Shown: in pieces, positions 8,051 through 17,853 of the stretch
How positions within the stretch are numbered: position 1 is the stretch's first letter
Layout: each line of letters opens with the position of its first letter
Origin: a virus
IMG/VR virus record: IMGVR_UViG_3300033153_001972
Span: 1-32,397 of that record
Length of the DNA: 32,397 nucleotides
Direction: 5' to 3' (one strand)
Made by a program: the position numbers and the translations under genes
The notes under the pieces: model-generated
What the model was told of the DNA's origin: nothing
Database searches by the model: none
What the model saw: the letters and a program-made list of their open reading frames with translations, nothing else

Positions 8051-8458
8051 ATGAAAAATGAAAAAACATGGGAGATGAAAGATAGAAATTACTATCTTAC
8101 TAATGATATGTCTCCATTAACTTATACTTTAGCTTCAAGACATAGTAGAAGATTTCCTTTACTATATTTTGATGAAGAACAAGGACACAATAGAGAGATT
8201 AGATATGCTACTAATCAAAAGTCAGTTTTTGTAGATGAACAAGATGGAAATGCAACTTTAGAGCATATTGTTTTTGAGAACGGAGCGTTACACGTTCCTA
8301 AAGAAAGACAAAACCTTCAGAAGTTGTTATCATTATACCATCCAGATAAAAACAAGAAATACAAAGAACTTGATTTGATTGAAGAAGCAACTGATGACAT
8401 AGATGATTTAGAAGCAGAATTTCAAGCATTCAAGCATTATCTATGGCTAGAGAACTAG
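8051..8458 (+). CDS. Conserved-looking small protein, unknown role, pairs with next gene
   Basis: This 135-residue protein has no function I can name. It is rich in aromatic and charged residues, with segments YYLTNDMSPLTYTLASRHSR, PLLYFDEEQGHNREIRYATN and LEHIVFENGALHVPKERQNL. The C-terminus is an acidic helix (EEATDDIDDLEAEFQAFKHY). From memory, very similar openings and the 'LLYFDEEQG..R..RYA.NQKS' core occur in marine phages next to neck genes. Its stop codon (TAG) overlaps the next start by 16 bases, so the two are probably made together. It lies between head and neck genes, so a head-completion or assembly role is possible. An HPD tripeptide at residues 97-99 is not backed by a J-domain. 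Confidence 0.78.
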   Translation: MKNEKTWEMKDRNYYLTNDMSPLTYTLASRHSRRFPLLYFDEEQGHNREIRYATNQKSVFVDEQDGNATLEHIVFENGALHVPKERQNLQKLLSLYHPDKNKKYKELDLIEEATDDIDDLEAEFQAFKHYLWLEN

Positions 8459-8808
8459 AAATAGAGCATGCTGAAGCTATTTTAAGAGTAGAAATGGGAT
8501 CTGGTGTTAGTTCTATGAGTTCTAAGGAGATAAAAAGAGATGTTTTAGTATTCGCTAAAAGAAATCCTTATTTGTTCTTAGATTTAGTTTCTGATGAGAA
8601 TGTTCAACTTAGAGACTTTGCCATTAAAGCAACTGAAGCTAATATAATTAAACTTTCTCAAGACCAACGTACATTTGCGTGGGGTAGTAATGGTAAAAAA
8701 TTAATGACAATACCTTTTGATGAAAATCCATATTCAGCTTTTGCTGCGTATTTAAAAACGGATGAAGGAATTGAAGTTTATAAATCCATAGAGAAAAAGT
8801 TAAAATAA
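8443..8808 (+). CDS. Conserved-looking small helical protein, unknown role
   Basis: This 121-residue, mostly helical protein starts inside the preceding gene (16-base overlap), which implies translational coupling and perhaps a complex between the two products. Recognisable stretches are DVLVFAKRNPYLFLDLVSDE, IIKLSQDQRTFAWGSNGKKL and MTIPFDENPYSAFAAYLKTD. The spacing of conserved-type residues suggests a small globular DNA- or protein-binding fold, but no named motif is present. A terminator begins 15 bases after the stop, so this gene closes a short transcription unit that started at or before 8051. From memory it travels with its neighbour in marine phages. Confidence 0.78.
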   Translation: MARELEIEHAEAILRVEMGSGVSSMSSKEIKRDVLVFAKRNPYLFLDLVSDENVQLRDFAIKATEANIIKLSQDQRTFAWGSNGKKLMTIPFDENPYSAFAAYLKTDEGIEVYKSIEKKLK

Positions 8809-8823
8809 CAAGTGATTATAATT

Positions 8824-8849
8824 AAGGCGGCTATGCGGCCGCCTTTTTT
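8824..8849 (+). terminator. Rho-independent terminator before neck genes
   Basis: The stem AAGGCGGC (8824-8831) pairs perfectly with GCCGCCTT (8838-8845) around a 6-base loop, followed by a T-run to 8849. It is the most G+C-rich spot in this A+T-rich neighbourhood, as expected for a functional hairpin. It lies 15 bases after the stop of the small helical protein and 17 bases before the next ATG at 8867. Confidence 0.93.
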
Positions 8850-8866
8850 ATTACAAAAATATTAAT

Positions 8867-9658
8867 ATGGCTATAAACGTTAATACAGTATATCAAACAG
8901 TATTATTAATTTTAAATAAGGAGCAAAGAGGTTATATAACTCCTAATGAATTTAATAAACTAGCAACACAAGTTCAGTTAGAAATATTTGAACAATACTT
9001 TGAAGATCTAAATCAACAATTGAGAGGACCAGGGTATGAAGATGAATATGCTGATAGAGTAGATAACTTAGATGAAAAAATATCTATGTTTAAAACGTAT
9101 GGAACTGCCACTTACTATAATCCTGGAGGTATTGAACCATATTTTTATATGCCAGAAGATGTTTATCGTATAGGTACTATTATGTACAAAGGTGAACAAG
9201 CAATCCAACCTACAAACAGAGGTGAATATCTACATCTCTATATGTCTAAATTAACTAGACCTACAACAAATTATCCTTTATATATTCAAGAAAGTAATGT
9301 TACTATTCCAGATCCTTTAAATCCAGGCCAAAACTTGTGTACTGACTGTATAAAAGCATATATATATCCAGAAGAAATTAAAGGTAAAGTTAATATATCA
9401 TATATTAGAAAACCAAAAAACGTTGTGTGGGCTTACAATACTGGATCTTTAGGTCAATATATATTTGCAGAACCGGAGCAAACTATTCCACCGCCTATAC
9501 CCTCAACTGGATCTGTAAACTTTGAAATTTCAAATCAAGATCAAACCGAGGTTATTATAAAAATATTAATGTACGCTGGTGTTGTAATTAGAGATCCGCA
9601 AATAGTACAAGCAGCGGCTGGACAAGCGGCAGGTGTTGAACAAAATCAAAAAAGCTAA
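8867..9658 (+). CDS. Putative head-tail connector / neck protein 1
   Basis: This 263-residue protein opens with a helical segment, VYQTVLLILNKEQRGYITPN, followed by EFNKLATQVQLEIFEQYFED. I associate this with a structural protein found just before the tail adaptor in crAss-like and related phages. The rest is mixed, with YMPEDVYRIGTIMYKGEQAI and a short Cys pair (CTDC, about residue 157). The C-terminus (IKILMYAGVVIRDPQIVQAA) is helical, then Gln/Ala-rich. It is followed after 3 bases by the next gene in a neck-like pair. The likely place is the ring between portal and nozzle or a neck accessory position. Function is inferred from order and remembered resemblance; no catalytic motif is visible. 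Confidence 0.7.
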   Translation: MAINVNTVYQTVLLILNKEQRGYITPNEFNKLATQVQLEIFEQYFEDLNQQLRGPGYEDEYADRVDNLDEKISMFKTYGTATYYNPGGIEPYFYMPEDVYRIGTIMYKGEQAIQPTNRGEYLHLYMSKLTRPTTNYPLYIQESNVTIPDPLNPGQNLCTDCIKAYIYPEEIKGKVNISYIRKPKNVVWAYNTGSLGQYIFAEPEQTIPPPIPSTGSVNFEISNQDQTEVIIKILMYAGVVIRDPQIVQAAAGQAAGVEQNQKS

Positions 9659-9661
9659 TAT

Positions 9662-10990
9662 ATGTCATTTCTTCAAAACACTCCAAATGGCGGTTTAATA
9701 ACCGAAACAAATCAACAATACTACGTAGGTACTCAAATAAATATTGTTAGCTATACAGGAATTACAATGGATTCTATGGTTTATACTTTTAATGAAGTAT
9801 TAACTTTAGGTAGTACGACATCTTGGAATCCTACTGATTACGATTATCATTTAAATAATTTTATAGTAGAAGTAAGTCCTGATGGTTTAGCTCCTTATGA
9901 GTTGTGGGATGGTTCAGGTGGTGTTGGTTCTCCTGCTGGTCCAACTGGTACAGGTGGAGGATATTCTATTCAAGAATTTTCTAATATAAAACCTTATAGT
10001 ACTTTAACATTTGACAACCCTGATGCTATTACAGATGGATACTGGGTTAAGGTAACTTTAAAATCTCAATTAGTAGATGGAGCTCCTAACTATGGAGATT
10101 ATCAATATATATCTATTTTTGATATTGTAAACAATTTTATGATAGGATATGTAGGAGACGAAAAGTTAATTTCAAAAGTAAAAAGAAGTGATGTATTGTT
10201 TCATGCTAAAAGAGGTTTACAAGAATTTTCATATGATACGTTAAGATCTGTTCAGTCTCAAGAATTAACTATTCCTCCAAGCCTATCGGTTATACTACCA
10301 CAAGATTACGTTAACTACGTTAATCTTTCATGGGTCGATAGACAAGGTATTAAGCATATTATATATCCTACTACGTTAACTAGTAATCCTACTGAAACTC
10401 CTATACAAGATACTAATATTACAAATAGTCCTTTTGGATTTAACTTTCCATCTTCGGGATATGGTATACCGGTACAAGATAATTTTGGAGAAAATTTAGA
10501 AGGAACTTCTATGACAGAGGAAAGATGGAAGAATGTAAAACCTTTTAATCAACCTACAATAGAACCATTGTTTTCTCAAGGTATTGGAGATAGCATCTAT
10601 GCTCGAAGGGAAGTAGCTCTCTTAGGTCAAAGATATGGGCTAGAACCAGAACTATCTCAATATAATGGGTGGTTTACTATAGATAAAAGAAAAGGAAAAA
10701 TTTCTTTTAGTAGCAACTTGAGTGAAAGATTAATATTATTTGAATACATTTCTGATGGATTAGCTTATGAAGAAGATACTAAAGTTCCTAAACTAGCAGA
10801 AGAAGCAATATACATGCATATCGCATATAATATATTAGCTAGTCGTCCTCGTACTCCCGAATATGTCGTAGCAAGATATAAGAAAGAAAGAAGAGCAGCT
10901 TTAAGAAATGCAAAAATAAGATTGTCCGAACTTAAACCAAATGAATTTGTCCAAGTAATGAGAGGCAAATCAAAATGGATTAAATATTAA
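9662..10990 (+). CDS. Putative tail adaptor / stabilisation protein
   Basis: In this 442-residue protein, residues 1-165 are beta-rich with a glycine loop (GSGGVGSPAGPTGTGGG). Residues 170-215 are helical with KVKRSDVLFHAKRGLQEFSY, then a strand motif LPQDYVNYVNLSWVDRQGI. The C-terminal 65 residues are helical and basic, ending MRGKSKWIKY. The combination of 'HAKRGLQEFSYDTL' and 'LPQDYVNYV.LSWVD' is what I recall for P22 gp4-like or crAss-like tail stabilisation (adaptor) proteins, which seal the portal and recruit the nozzle. It lies 3 bases after the neck protein and 3 bases before the giant nozzle-like gene, so these three are one unit. Assignment to the adaptor family is by memory and order. 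Confidence 0.7.
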   Translation: MSFLQNTPNGGLITETNQQYYVGTQINIVSYTGITMDSMVYTFNEVLTLGSTTSWNPTDYDYHLNNFIVEVSPDGLAPYELWDGSGGVGSPAGPTGTGGGYSIQEFSNIKPYSTLTFDNPDAITDGYWVKVTLKSQLVDGAPNYGDYQYISIFDIVNNFMIGYVGDEKLISKVKRSDVLFHAKRGLQEFSYDTLRSVQSQELTIPPSLSVILPQDYVNYVNLSWVDRQGIKHIIYPTTLTSNPTETPIQDTNITNSPFGFNFPSSGYGIPVQDNFGENLEGTSMTEERWKNVKPFNQPTIEPLFSQGIGDSIYARREVALLGQRYGLEPELSQYNGWFTIDKRKGKISFSSNLSERLILFEYISDGLAYEEDTKVPKLAEEAIYMHIAYNILASRPRTPEYVVARYKKERRAALRNAKIRLSELKPNEFVQVMRGKSKWIKY

Positions 10991-10993
10991 ATT

Positions 10994-13900
10994 ATGCCAG
11001 AAGTTAAAAATACATTTCTCCAGTCTAAAATGAATAAAGACATGGATGGTAGAATATTACCAAACGGTCAATATAGAGATGGACGAAATATTCAAATTAG
11101 TAGATCCGAAGGAGACGATGTCGGTGCTTTAGAAAATGTATTAGGTAATGGGTTATTAACAAGTTTTGGTTTTACTAACGAAAATTTAGAGATAATAGGT
11201 CATTTAATGGTGGATACTATTGATACTATATTTTTATTTTTAACTGACTACTATGATTCTTCTCCAAATCAATTAGATAATAACATAGCAGGTCAAACCA
11301 CTGCGTACGTAGGAAACATAGTAGAGTGTTATATAGTATCGTATAATGTAACTACTCAAACACCTAAGATACTTGTACAAGGAAATTTTTTAAACTTCTC
11401 TAAAAGTCATCCTATTACTGGTGTTAATTTAATTGAAGAACTTTTATTTTGGACTGACAACAGAAACCAACCTAGAAAAATAAATATAAGTTTAGCTGAA
11501 CCTGGATATTATACTAAAGAAGATCATATATCTGTAGCTAAATATTATCCATACAATCCTATACTTCTTTTAAATAGAAATGATGATCCAATAGCTAAGT
11601 ATCAATCTTCTATGAAAGATAAAGTAAGTAAATATTTACCTATTCACGCAGCTGCTAGAGTTCAAAGTGTTGATGCTGCAGCCGGATCTTTTGTTATTGA
11701 AGGTATGTATACTAATATAATGCCTAACACTCCAGCTACTGGCTTGTCCAATGGAGATTTAATAACAGGTGTAAATGTAGATAAAAATGACTTAGCGGTA
11801 ACTAATACTGTTACTATTTCACCTTTACTCACCACTATTACAACATCACCATTAGTTCTTACATCCTTACTTGAGAATGACATTGTATATTTTCAAAGAC
11901 AAAACCCAGATTATGATGTCAATTGGACCGGTGATGAAAACTTCTTTAAAGATAAATTTGCAAGATTTAGTTATAGGTTTAAATTTGATGATGGTGAATA
12001 TTCTTTATCCGCACCATTTACCCAAATCGCCTTTGTTCCTGAGCAAGATGGATATTTTATAGGGGATAGTGCTATTGATGATTCAACAGTAGCTTTAGTA
12101 GGGCAAGAAAGTGCAACGTATGATTCAACTGTTGTTAAGTTTATGCAAAACAAGATCAATGATGTTGTATTAAATATACCTTCACCTACTATAGATAATG
12201 ATAATACTTCTTTAAAATGGAATGAAGTTAATGCTGAGTTGAAAATAACAGAAATTGATATATTATATAAAGAAGCTCAATCTAATAAAACCAGTATAGT
12301 TGAAACTTTACTTATAGATGATTTTAATATTAATGATGATATTTTAACCTACAATTATAAAAGTGCTAAACCTTGGAAAACATTACCAACTATTCAAACA
12401 ACTAGAGTAACAGATGTAGTTCCTATAAGAGCTTTAGCTCAAGAATCTTCTGGTAACAGAGTGATATATGGAAATTTTATTGATAAACATTCTTCACCTG
12501 TTACACTAAATTATCAAATAAATATTAATGAAAAAGTAGAATTACCTACAACATCAGGTGTAACTAATCCAGATGAATATGTAAGAAAAGAATACCAAAA
12601 TCACACTTTAAAACAAAATAGAACTTATCAATTAGGTGTTGTATTAAGCGATAGATATGGAAGACAATCCAATGTTATTCTCTCTTCCATTATCAATACT
12701 ACTTTACCGGGTAATTTGGCTTCTACTTTTTACCATCAATACAGATCTGTAGAAGATGCAATATTAATAGATAAATACCCAAACTGGAGTGAGTATGGTG
12801 TTGCTGTTGGAGCTCAAGCTATTCCTGATTCTTGGCCAGGTGATCAAATAAATGCTATTTTTTGGAGTGTTATTCCTGAATTTAAAAACCAAACAGGTTA
12901 TCCTGGTTTATATAGTATTGCAGATGGAACTATAACAGCAGTAAACGATGTTACGGTTACTAATCCGGTTTCACCTTCATCTTGTGGTCCTTATACAGTT
13001 ACTATAGAAGGTATTGTTAAGACTGGAAGTGGTCCTACAGCTGTTATTCAATTTTCAGTGGAAAATGGAAGCATTGTCGATATTACGGTAATATCTAGCG
13101 ACGATGGGTGGACAGAAGGACAAGCATTTGAAGCGGATTTAAGCGCCTTGCTTACTACCCCAGGATGCGCTTGGTTAACTTCTGAAACACTAAAAGGATT
13201 TGTACAGGTAGCAAAAGATAATCCATTAGGATATTATAGTTATAAGTTTGTTATAAAACAAACAGAACAAGAATATTATAATGTTTATTTACCTGGAGCA
13301 TTAGCTGGTTATCCAAAAGATCAAGCTGGAGAAGAAGCGTTAAATACAGGTGAAGATGTTATTGTAACCGACGACCCAGTTGCAGGAACTGATACCGTTA
13401 CTACAGAAGAATCTGTAGCTTTCCCTACTGTAGCTTTTACATATCCAAAAGGTCAACAACGTCATACTTCTCATATAGTATTATTTGGAGATAATGTAAA
13501 TAAAGTACCTAAAGATCTTCAAGATGTAGGTCCACTTACAGAAAAATTTAGATCATCAGAACAATTATATGGGCGAGTAAATACTTTCTTATTAAATAGT
13601 CTTCCAAGTAATATCCAGTATGATCCTGGTCAAAGATCAGATACTGTAGTGCAAATAGGTACGATGGTAAGTTTAGGTTTAGGAGATTTAACAATAAATC
13701 CTATAGAACCTACTATACCACCTGCTTTTTATAAAGGAGAGACTAATCCTTTAATAGGGAGAGTAGAAACAAATAATCAATTTGGAATAATCAATGGGCT
13801 AGGTGCCGCAACTCAATATGATTATGGACCTTATTTAGCTGTATATGAAACTAAACCTGTAGAATCTTTATTAGATATATTTTGGGAATCTACGTCTTCA

Positions 13901-15844
13901 GGATTAATAAGTGATTTAAATAAGAAAATTAAAGAAGAAGACAACACTGTTCCTACAGGTGTTACAAATATAGATATTAGCTGGAGTGAAGAAGATGACT
14001 TTGGAACTTATATTTCTAATACTTTTGAAGCTGCTGGCGCAAATGGCCAAGGAGTGGGACCATTGTCTACTATTGCTATAACTCAAGTTATAAGAGGAGA
14101 TAATACAGTTGTAACTCCTCAATTTGAAATTGAAGAAACTGGTGGTTTTGGAAGTGGTGAGTATCAAATAAAAATAGCACCATATGCAATAGATAATGAA
14201 GGTTTTGTTTGCTGGGAAGATAATCTTAAAAACACTTTCTATTTTGACTTATTATTGACATATAATTCTGGTTTAGCTAATCAACCTGTTTTAACTATTC
14301 CTGTACAAGTTACTGGTTATGTAGTGAATTCTTCACCTAAACAAAGAAATTTCCCTAGTATAGAAGATATAAAAGGTTGGGTTTTTAATGGAGAAGCTAT
14401 TATGACACCTGAACAAGGGTTTCCTATTGGCCCATTTGAAGAAAATGGATCAGGATTTTTGCCTCAATGTGATGGTGGTTTTGGTCAACTACCTTATGGA
14501 TTAATTAGATCTAATGGATCTTTTCCTAATCCACCTGGACAATTTCCCGGTATTCAACCACCATTTAATCCACCTTACACTGATCCCAGTACACAACCTG
14601 ATACAAAGTTAACAATGACTGCTAATCAAATATCTTGTGACTGGAGTTCTTTACCTGGTGGTGCCCCAAATCAAAACTGGGATGCTCAAAAACCTCATGT
14701 AGTTAGAGGAAGAAATGATTGTACTGGAGGATGTGTATCTAATGTTGTTTTCACATCAGATCAATTTTTTGAAGCAGCTAATGGATCTTTTGGATCTAGT
14801 CCACCTGCTTTTCCTTCAAGCATTTACAATGGTATTGAATTAGAATATGATATTCCAAGAATGTATCAGGTAAGTATGTATTTACCTTGGTTTTATTATG
14901 CAGGTAGGTTTCAAACTTATTGGTTTGGACACTCTCAACCTATTAATTATGCTCCTACAGATAAGTGTGGAACTTTTGAATGTATATTTGGATACAATAG
15001 TTATGTGCCAGAACCAGGTACTACTACAGGTTCTAACGAACCTATACAAGGTATACCTCAAGGACCTATATATTGGGATTTTTCTACTGATCAACTTGAT
15101 CCAACATTAGGTGGTGAAGATAAAGTAGGACAAAAACTAAATGGTGGATCTCATTATTGGGATGATTTACAGTCTCTTTCAGCGGCTAATCCTGATATGA
15201 TGAACCTTCAACAAGGGTATAATACTTTTTATACAGTAGAAGGACCTAAAAGATTTTTCTTTACAACTACTCAGAATACTGATGCGGTTGGTACTAATGT
15301 TGGAGACAAAATAACTCAAGGAGACTATTGTACTGACATAAATTTAAATGGAGGTGGATATCATATGTACTTAGGTGGAATAGACAGCAATGGACTAGGA
15401 CCTGGTAGAAGTGCTAATAATATGAGATTCTTTGTTAAAACTCAACCTGTGACGCAAACTGTAGGTAATTTCACAGGACCTAGAAAAGCAAATATTTATT
15501 GTGGTAACCCTAACCTTCCAGCTGCTGGTTTTAATAATGTTAATCAAGGACCATTTGGTTGGGCAAGAACTTTTGAATGGCAACAACAGACAATTCCTTC
15601 GATGGCATATATTCCACGCTCACTTAATAATGGTGACTGTGATGAACAAAATCAAACTATAGTTGGAAATACTATACCACCTGGAAGATATGTGGTAACT
15701 CTAAGAGTAAGAGACAAAAATGGATCTGGTTTAGAATATGAGTGGGATGTGCCAATTACTATACCTCCGTTCTGGGAATCACAAAATGGTCAACTTCCAT
15801 TTGGAGATACAAACGTTTGGTGTCAAGATGGTGGATGTTCATAA
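10994..15844 (+). CDS. Very large tail nozzle/hub-like protein
   Basis: This 1616-residue protein carries near its N-terminus the signature SKMNKDMDGRILPNGQYRDG followed by SEGDDVGALENVLGN. It resembles the opening of podovirus hub/nozzle proteins (crAss-like and P22 gp10-like, from memory). Around residues 825-870 it has a HIVLFGDNVNKVPKDL segment followed by KFRSSEQLYGRVN, also familiar from that group. Between about residues 655 and 725 sits a Gly/Ser-rich beta module that interrupts the flow and looks inserted. Residues about 1120-1616 are Pro/Gly/Asn/Phe-rich, as in receptor-binding or surface regions, and end with a PKD/Ig-like sandwich (PGRYVVTLRVRDKNGSGLEY, about 1562) and a Cys-containing tip. 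T7 gp12 is roughly half this size, so the extra length probably adds external domains. It is probably exposed on the tail. Confidence 0.72.
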   Translation: MPEVKNTFLQSKMNKDMDGRILPNGQYRDGRNIQISRSEGDDVGALENVLGNGLLTSFGFTNENLEIIGHLMVDTIDTIFLFLTDYYDSSPNQLDNNIAGQTTAYVGNIVECYIVSYNVTTQTPKILVQGNFLNFSKSHPITGVNLIEELLFWTDNRNQPRKINISLAEPGYYTKEDHISVAKYYPYNPILLLNRNDDPIAKYQSSMKDKVSKYLPIHAAARVQSVDAAAGSFVIEGMYTNIMPNTPATGLSNGDLITGVNVDKNDLAVTNTVTISPLLTTITTSPLVLTSLLENDIVYFQRQNPDYDVNWTGDENFFKDKFARFSYRFKFDDGEYSLSAPFTQIAFVPEQDGYFIGDSAIDDSTVALVGQESATYDSTVVKFMQNKINDVVLNIPSPTIDNDNTSLKWNEVNAELKITEIDILYKEAQSNKTSIVETLLIDDFNINDDILTYNYKSAKPWKTLPTIQTTRVTDVVPIRALAQESSGNRVIYGNFIDKHSSPVTLNYQININEKVELPTTSGVTNPDEYVRKEYQNHTLKQNRTYQLGVVLSDRYGRQSNVILSSIINTTLPGNLASTFYHQYRSVEDAILIDKYPNWSEYGVAVGAQAIPDSWPGDQINAIFWSVIPEFKNQTGYPGLYSIADGTITAVNDVTVTNPVSPSSCGPYTVTIEGIVKTGSGPTAVIQFSVENGSIVDITVISSDDGWTEGQAFEADLSALLTTPGCAWLTSETLKGFVQVAKDNPLGYYSYKFVIKQTEQEYYNVYLPGALAGYPKDQAGEEALNTGEDVIVTDDPVAGTDTVTTEESVAFPTVAFTYPKGQQRHTSHIVLFGDNVNKVPKDLQDVGPLTEKFRSSEQLYGRVNTFLLNSLPSNIQYDPGQRSDTVVQIGTMVSLGLGDLTINPIEPTIPPAFYKGETNPLIGRVETNNQFGIINGLGAATQYDYGPYLAVYETKPVESLLDIFWESTSSGLISDLNKKIKEEDNTVPTGVTNIDISWSEEDDFGTYISNTFEAAGANGQGVGPLSTIAITQVIRGDNTVVTPQFEIEETGGFGSGEYQIKIAPYAIDNEGFVCWEDNLKNTFYFDLLLTYNSGLANQPVLTIPVQVTGYVVNSSPKQRNFPSIEDIKGWVFNGEAIMTPEQGFPIGPFEENGSGFLPQCDGGFGQLPYGLIRSNGSFPNPPGQFPGIQPPFNPPYTDPSTQPDTKLTMTANQISCDWSSLPGGAPNQNWDAQKPHVVRGRNDCTGGCVSNVVFTSDQFFEAANGSFGSSPPAFPSSIYNGIELEYDIPRMYQVSMYLPWFYYAGRFQTYWFGHSQPINYAPTDKCGTFECIFGYNSYVPEPGTTTGSNEPIQGIPQGPIYWDFSTDQLDPTLGGEDKVGQKLNGGSHYWDDLQSLSAANPDMMNLQQGYNTFYTVEGPKRFFFTTTQNTDAVGTNVGDKITQGDYCTDINLNGGGYHMYLGGIDSNGLGPGRSANNMRFFVKTQPVTQTVGNFTGPRKANIYCGNPNLPAAGFNNVNQGPFGWARTFEWQQQTIPSMAYIPRSLNNGDCDEQNQTIVGNTIPPGRYVVTLRVRDKNGSGLEYEWDVPITIPPFWESQNGQLPFGDTNVWCQDGGCS

Positions 15845-15880
15845 ATAGTAATATATAAAATAAACAAGTAATTATAAAAT

Positions 15881-17848
15881 ATGGCTTATCAGTTACCAGT
15901 AAAATATTTTAACTCTTTTTGGCTAAAGAAGGTTGTAGGAGATCCTGATCTTGACCCTCAGCAAGCTATAACAGATGATGGTGGTGTTCCAGAAAATGAA
16001 TCTACTGTCACTACAAGCGTGTATGGAGGACAAACTCAACGTGAGTATTATTTACCTACTTGGCCTGGGCTACCATGGGGAGATGAACTTTCCTTGCCAA
16101 ACCCTGAAGATGGAAATGTTTTAAAAAATTATCCTTGTTTTCCATGGGGCGGAAGAGATTGGAATAGCTATACATCTGGAAATCCTTTACCAGTGTGTGA
16201 AGGAGGTAGTTTGCTCGATAGGACTACTAGTTTAGAAACAGGAAAAGAGAGATGTTGGTTTGTGGAAGAAGCTAGAATTAGAGGAGGTTTTAATAATACT
16301 AGTGTAGATTTTGGTACTAAAGCTTATGCTGTAGAAGAAGATAACTTACAACAACATAGATTTAACACTTTAATATATTCTGGTATATATAATTCTAGAA
16401 CAGGTATAAATAACACTAATGTGTTTTCTACAGCAGATGGATCCATAACAGTTAGTTTAAGTCCTACTAATGGAAGTGTGCAAAGATTATACGCTTATAA
16501 TACTAATTTAACTATATTTCAAGAGAATAAAGTAAGTAAAGCATTGATTGATAAAGATGCTATATATTCAGCAGAAGGAGTTGGAACACCGGTAACATCA
16601 TCTAAGGTAGTTATAGGACAAATTGTTCCTTACGGTGGTGAGTTTGGGATTAGTACCAATCCTGAATCATGGGCACAATATGGTTTTAGACAATACTTTG
16701 CAGATCGCTTTCGAAATGCAGTTTTAAGACTTTCAAGAGATGGTATTACAGAAATATCACGTTACGGGTTAACAGATTTCTTTAGAGATACTTTTTCAAC
16801 TATTACATCTGATCAACAACAAAATACAATTACTTTCAGTTATCTTGCGGACACAACTCCTGATACTTCTCAAATAACTTTTGAAATATTCAATAGTCCA
16901 GATTGTGATTGTTCAAATATAAAAATAGGATCTTTATTAAGTATTAATGGGGTGGTTATCCCAGATATATTCGTAGTAGCTGTAGACCCTGGTGCAACCA
17001 CATGCCTTATAACTACTTCAACGAGGTGGGATGCTGCTACATACAAACAAGGAGACTGGCCTGAATATATAAGTTTTATAACATATAATAAAGATAAAAT
17101 AGTTGGTGGATATGACACATATAATCAAAACTATGTTATATCAGTACAAGATTTTGAGAACAGCTCTGATAGTGCATGTAATGTATTATCTACTTACAAT
17201 ACATTAAACTTTGATGAAGCAATAAATGGCTGGGTTAGCTTTTATAGTTATAAACCAGTTTTTATAGATAGTTTAAAAAATAATTTCTTTTCATCTAATA
17301 GCTATAGCTTATATCAACATTATGTAGATAGTATTAATAATAGAGGAGTATTTTACGGTGAAAGAAGCGGATCTAGTATTGAATTCATTTTTAATCCTAA
17401 TCCATCTATGGTTAAAAATTTTCAAACCATAAACTACGAAGGCACAAATGGATGGCAAGTTGATTATTTCTTATCTGACTCTACTGAAATGTTACCTTAT
17501 CCAGGTGGAACTAATCTATGGTATCCAGTTGGAGATGAGACTAATTTTGTGTATAGTTTAGAACAAGGAAGATATACGAGTCCTCTTACTCAAATGAATG
17601 AGTATGCTGGATTTCATAGAAAAGAAAATTTATATTGTAGTAACTTAGTAAATAAGTCGGCACCATTTGCTGGAGAAGTTGTGTTTGGAGGAAGTATGAC
17701 AGGTATTAAAGGATATTTTGCTACAGTAAGATTAAGTACAGATGAAGAAAGAACAGATAATAATGGTAATATATTAGAACCTACAGATTTAGGCGGCATG
17801 AAAGAGTTGTATGCTGTAACATCGTCTTGGGTTAGATCATCAAATTAA
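15881..17848 (+). CDS. Tail structural protein, probably beta-propeller-like partner of the nozzle
   Basis: This 655-residue, beta-rich protein follows the nozzle-like gene by 36 bases. Recognised segments are RIRGGFNNTSVDFGTKAYA near residue 131, ENKVSKALIDKDAIYSAEG near 212, and YGFRQYFADRFRNAVLRLSR near 267 followed by DGITEISRYGLTDFF. Further repeats of short strands with KIVGGYDTYNQNYVIS near 405 suggest blades of a propeller. I recall the same string of motifs in large tail proteins of crAss-like phages. The N-terminal 110 residues are Pro/Trp/Gly-rich. It may form the distal nozzle or muzzle ring with the preceding protein. The start has an A-rich leader and no Shine-Dalgarno. Propeller architecture is inferred from sequence rhythm and would need a structure prediction. 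Confidence 0.68.
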   Translation: MAYQLPVKYFNSFWLKKVVGDPDLDPQQAITDDGGVPENESTVTTSVYGGQTQREYYLPTWPGLPWGDELSLPNPEDGNVLKNYPCFPWGGRDWNSYTSGNPLPVCEGGSLLDRTTSLETGKERCWFVEEARIRGGFNNTSVDFGTKAYAVEEDNLQQHRFNTLIYSGIYNSRTGINNTNVFSTADGSITVSLSPTNGSVQRLYAYNTNLTIFQENKVSKALIDKDAIYSAEGVGTPVTSSKVVIGQIVPYGGEFGISTNPESWAQYGFRQYFADRFRNAVLRLSRDGITEISRYGLTDFFRDTFSTITSDQQQNTITFSYLADTTPDTSQITFEIFNSPDCDCSNIKIGSLLSINGVVIPDIFVVAVDPGATTCLITTSTRWDAATYKQGDWPEYISFITYNKDKIVGGYDTYNQNYVISVQDFENSSDSACNVLSTYNTLNFDEAINGWVSFYSYKPVFIDSLKNNFFSSNSYSLYQHYVDSINNRGVFYGERSGSSIEFIFNPNPSMVKNFQTINYEGTNGWQVDYFLSDSTEMLPYPGGTNLWYPVGDETNFVYSLEQGRYTSPLTQMNEYAGFHRKENLYCSNLVNKSAPFAGEVVFGGSMTGIKGYFATVRLSTDEERTDNNGNILEPTDLGGMKELYAVTSSWVRSSN

Positions 17849-17853
17849 ATTAA

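Noticed and set aside
8339-8347. HPD tripeptide followed by Lys (J-domain-like) in the 135-residue protein
   Set aside because: The flanking residues do not give the helix II and helix III pattern of a DnaJ domain and the motif sits before an acidic tail; chance match.
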